From assembly GCA_002343775.1 (NCBI GenBank), contig DDSH01000007.1, positions 301,152 through 365,151 of the forward strand: a stretch of 64,000 nt of DNA, read 5' to 3'. Positions 63,547 through 64,000 of the stretch are shown piece by piece; the first letter of the stretch is position 1; the number at the start of each line of letters is the position of its first letter. Origin of the DNA: Anaerolineales bacterium UBA2395 (GTDB lineage: Bacteria > Chloroflexota > Anaerolineae > Anaerolineales > Villigracilaceae). Made by a program: the position numbers and the translations under genes. The notes under the pieces are model-generated. The model saw only the letters and a list, made by a program, of their open reading frames with translations. It was not told the origin of the DNA and searched no databases.

Positions 63547-63574
63547 AAAAGAGCCGTCACTGTACGGCTCTTTT
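63547..63574 (+). terminator. Rho-independent terminator of the cargo operon
   Basis: Stem 63547-63557 with 63564-63574 (AAAAGAGCCGT arm), 6-nt loop, then ATTTTTTTC on the plus strand. It lies well past the 222-residue gene and shortly before the next small gene. Confidence 0.88.
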
Positions 63575-63596
63575 ATTTTTTTCACACGAGGTGAAC

Positions 63597-63812
63597 ATGG
63601 CGAAAGTCATCATCCATTTGCGGGATTACGAACTGACCGCGCTGAACGATCTGGCGCAGCGTGAGTACCGCGCTCCCAAGGCTCAGGCAGCCTTGATCAT
63701 CCGCAGGGAACTGCAAAAGCTGGGCATGATCCCGGTCGAAACACCCATTCCAACCCAATCCGACATCCACCCTGTGGATGAACCAAACCAGTTGGAAATG
63801 AAAGGAGGGTAA
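63597..63812 (+). CDS. 71-residue helical protein upstream of ParA, unknown
   Basis: Start ATG 63597 follows GAGG by 5 nt. Sequence has VIIHLRDYELTALNDLAQREYRAPKAQAALIIRREL, whose strand-helix-helix pattern resembles a ribbon-helix-helix DNA-binding protein. The C-terminal half is Pro/Asp-rich. It could be a partner of the ParA encoded downstream, like ParG/omega-type CopG proteins; this is only a structural guess. Confidence 0.65.
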   Translation: MAKVIIHLRDYELTALNDLAQREYRAPKAQAALIIRRELQKLGMIPVETPIPTQSDIHPVDEPNQLEMKGG

Positions 63813-63815
63813 ATC

Positions 63816-63911
63816 ATGATTGCAGGAATTCTTTCCGGTGTGGCAACCTGCTTCGGCCCTATCGCAGTGGGGCTGATCATCGTTCTGCTGGTGATCGCGT
63901 TTCTCCGCTAA
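63816..63911 (+). CDS. 31-residue single-pass membrane peptide
   Basis: A tiny ORF (MIAGILSGVATCFGPIAVG, then LIIVLLVIAFLR) that starts 3 nt after the preceding stop. AGGAGGG lies upstream of the ATG at ideal spacing. It is almost entirely hydrophobic with one Cys. The strong ribosome site and tight coupling argue that it is translated. Confidence 0.68.
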   Translation: MIAGILSGVATCFGPIAVGLIIVLLVIAFLR

Positions 63912-63940
63912 TCCATAACCCATTCGAGGAAATCCATCTT

Positions 63941-64000
63941 ATGTCCACCAAAGTTATTTGCATTGCCAATCAAAAGGGCGGGGTCGGCAAAACCACCACC
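63941..64000 (+). CDS. ParA-family ATPase, N-terminal fragment (window end)
   Basis: Only 20 codons are visible: MSTKVICIANQKGGVGKTTT, with the deviant Walker A KGGVGKTT of ParA/Soj proteins. GAGGAA precedes the ATG. As second ParA of the window it most likely serves partition or transfer of the integrated element, not of the chromosome. Confidence 0.92.
   Translation, partial: MSTKVICIANQKGGVGKTTT

Overview
The window looks like chromosomal DNA of a Chloroflexota bacterium, most probably class Anaerolineae. This is inferred from content, not from a marker gene. The supporting content is an archaeal-style HMG-CoA synthase, thiolase and class II HMG-CoA reductase set, a T-box-controlled trp operon with a TrpG-TrpD fusion, many GAF/histidine-kinase and PQQ/WD40 proteins, and intergenic spaces full of short palindromic repeats. 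Coding is dense, mostly on the minus strand, with moderately high GC. One markedly AT-rich island (about 32.5-36.5 kb) stands out.

Layout. 1-6.8 kb: a response regulator cut by the window edge, two histidine kinases, an amidohydrolase, parB, parA and a PfkB kinase. 6.9-10.6 kb: the classic rpmH-rnpA-yidD-yidC-jag operon with a PQQ-propeller lipoprotein inserted between yidD and yidC. It ends in a clear terminator. 10.7-13.5 kb: adenosine deaminase, an M20-type amidohydrolase and Hsp20. 13.6-19.6 kb: a tightly packed signalling operon of a Ser/Thr kinase with a PQQ propeller, a PP2C phosphatase, a J-domain/VWA protein, a zinc-ribbon/FHA protein, an 80-residue unknown, an OmpR-type regulator and a 39-residue membrane protein. 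19.7-24.1 kb (+): phosphoesterase, ParB-like protein, DapA-like aldolase, LipM-like acyltransferase and type I asparaginase.

24.1-32.5 kb (-): a complete tryptophan operon, trpE-trpS-trpGD-trpC-trpF-trpB-trpA, behind a consensus promoter and a tRNA-Trp T-box leader. 32.6-36.4 kb (+): AT-rich island with an 834-residue propeller/multi-TM protein and a WD40 lipoprotein. 36.5-39.8 kb: a PIN/RHH toxin-antitoxin pair, an SNase-like protein and serine dehydratase. 39.9-43.4 kb: dnaA with an AT-rich upstream gap (candidate origin) and a GAF-GAF NarL-type kinase. 43.6-47.2 kb (+): HMG-CoA reductase, HMG-CoA synthase and a thiolase homologue lacking its catalytic Cys and His. 47.3-51.5 kb: an orphan sugar-binding lipoprotein, an ECF sigma/membrane-protein pair, a DUF4097 repeat protein and a small membrane protein. 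51.6-57.4 kb (-): cell-envelope polysaccharide genes (heparinase-like, GlcNAc-1-P transferase, GNAT, SDR, GT4).

57.5-64 kb: the DUF35 partner of the thiolase/HMGS pair lies immediately beside an integrated element. The element carries two tandem large serine recombinases, a helix-turn-helix protein, small proteins and a ParA cut by the window end. The first recombinase's 3' end overlaps the DUF35 3' end, which marks the likely left boundary of the element.

The best candidates for something new are the J-domain/VWA signalling operon, the thiolase without active-site residues, the heparinase gene carrying several in-frame intergenic-type repeats, and the paired-recombinase element.
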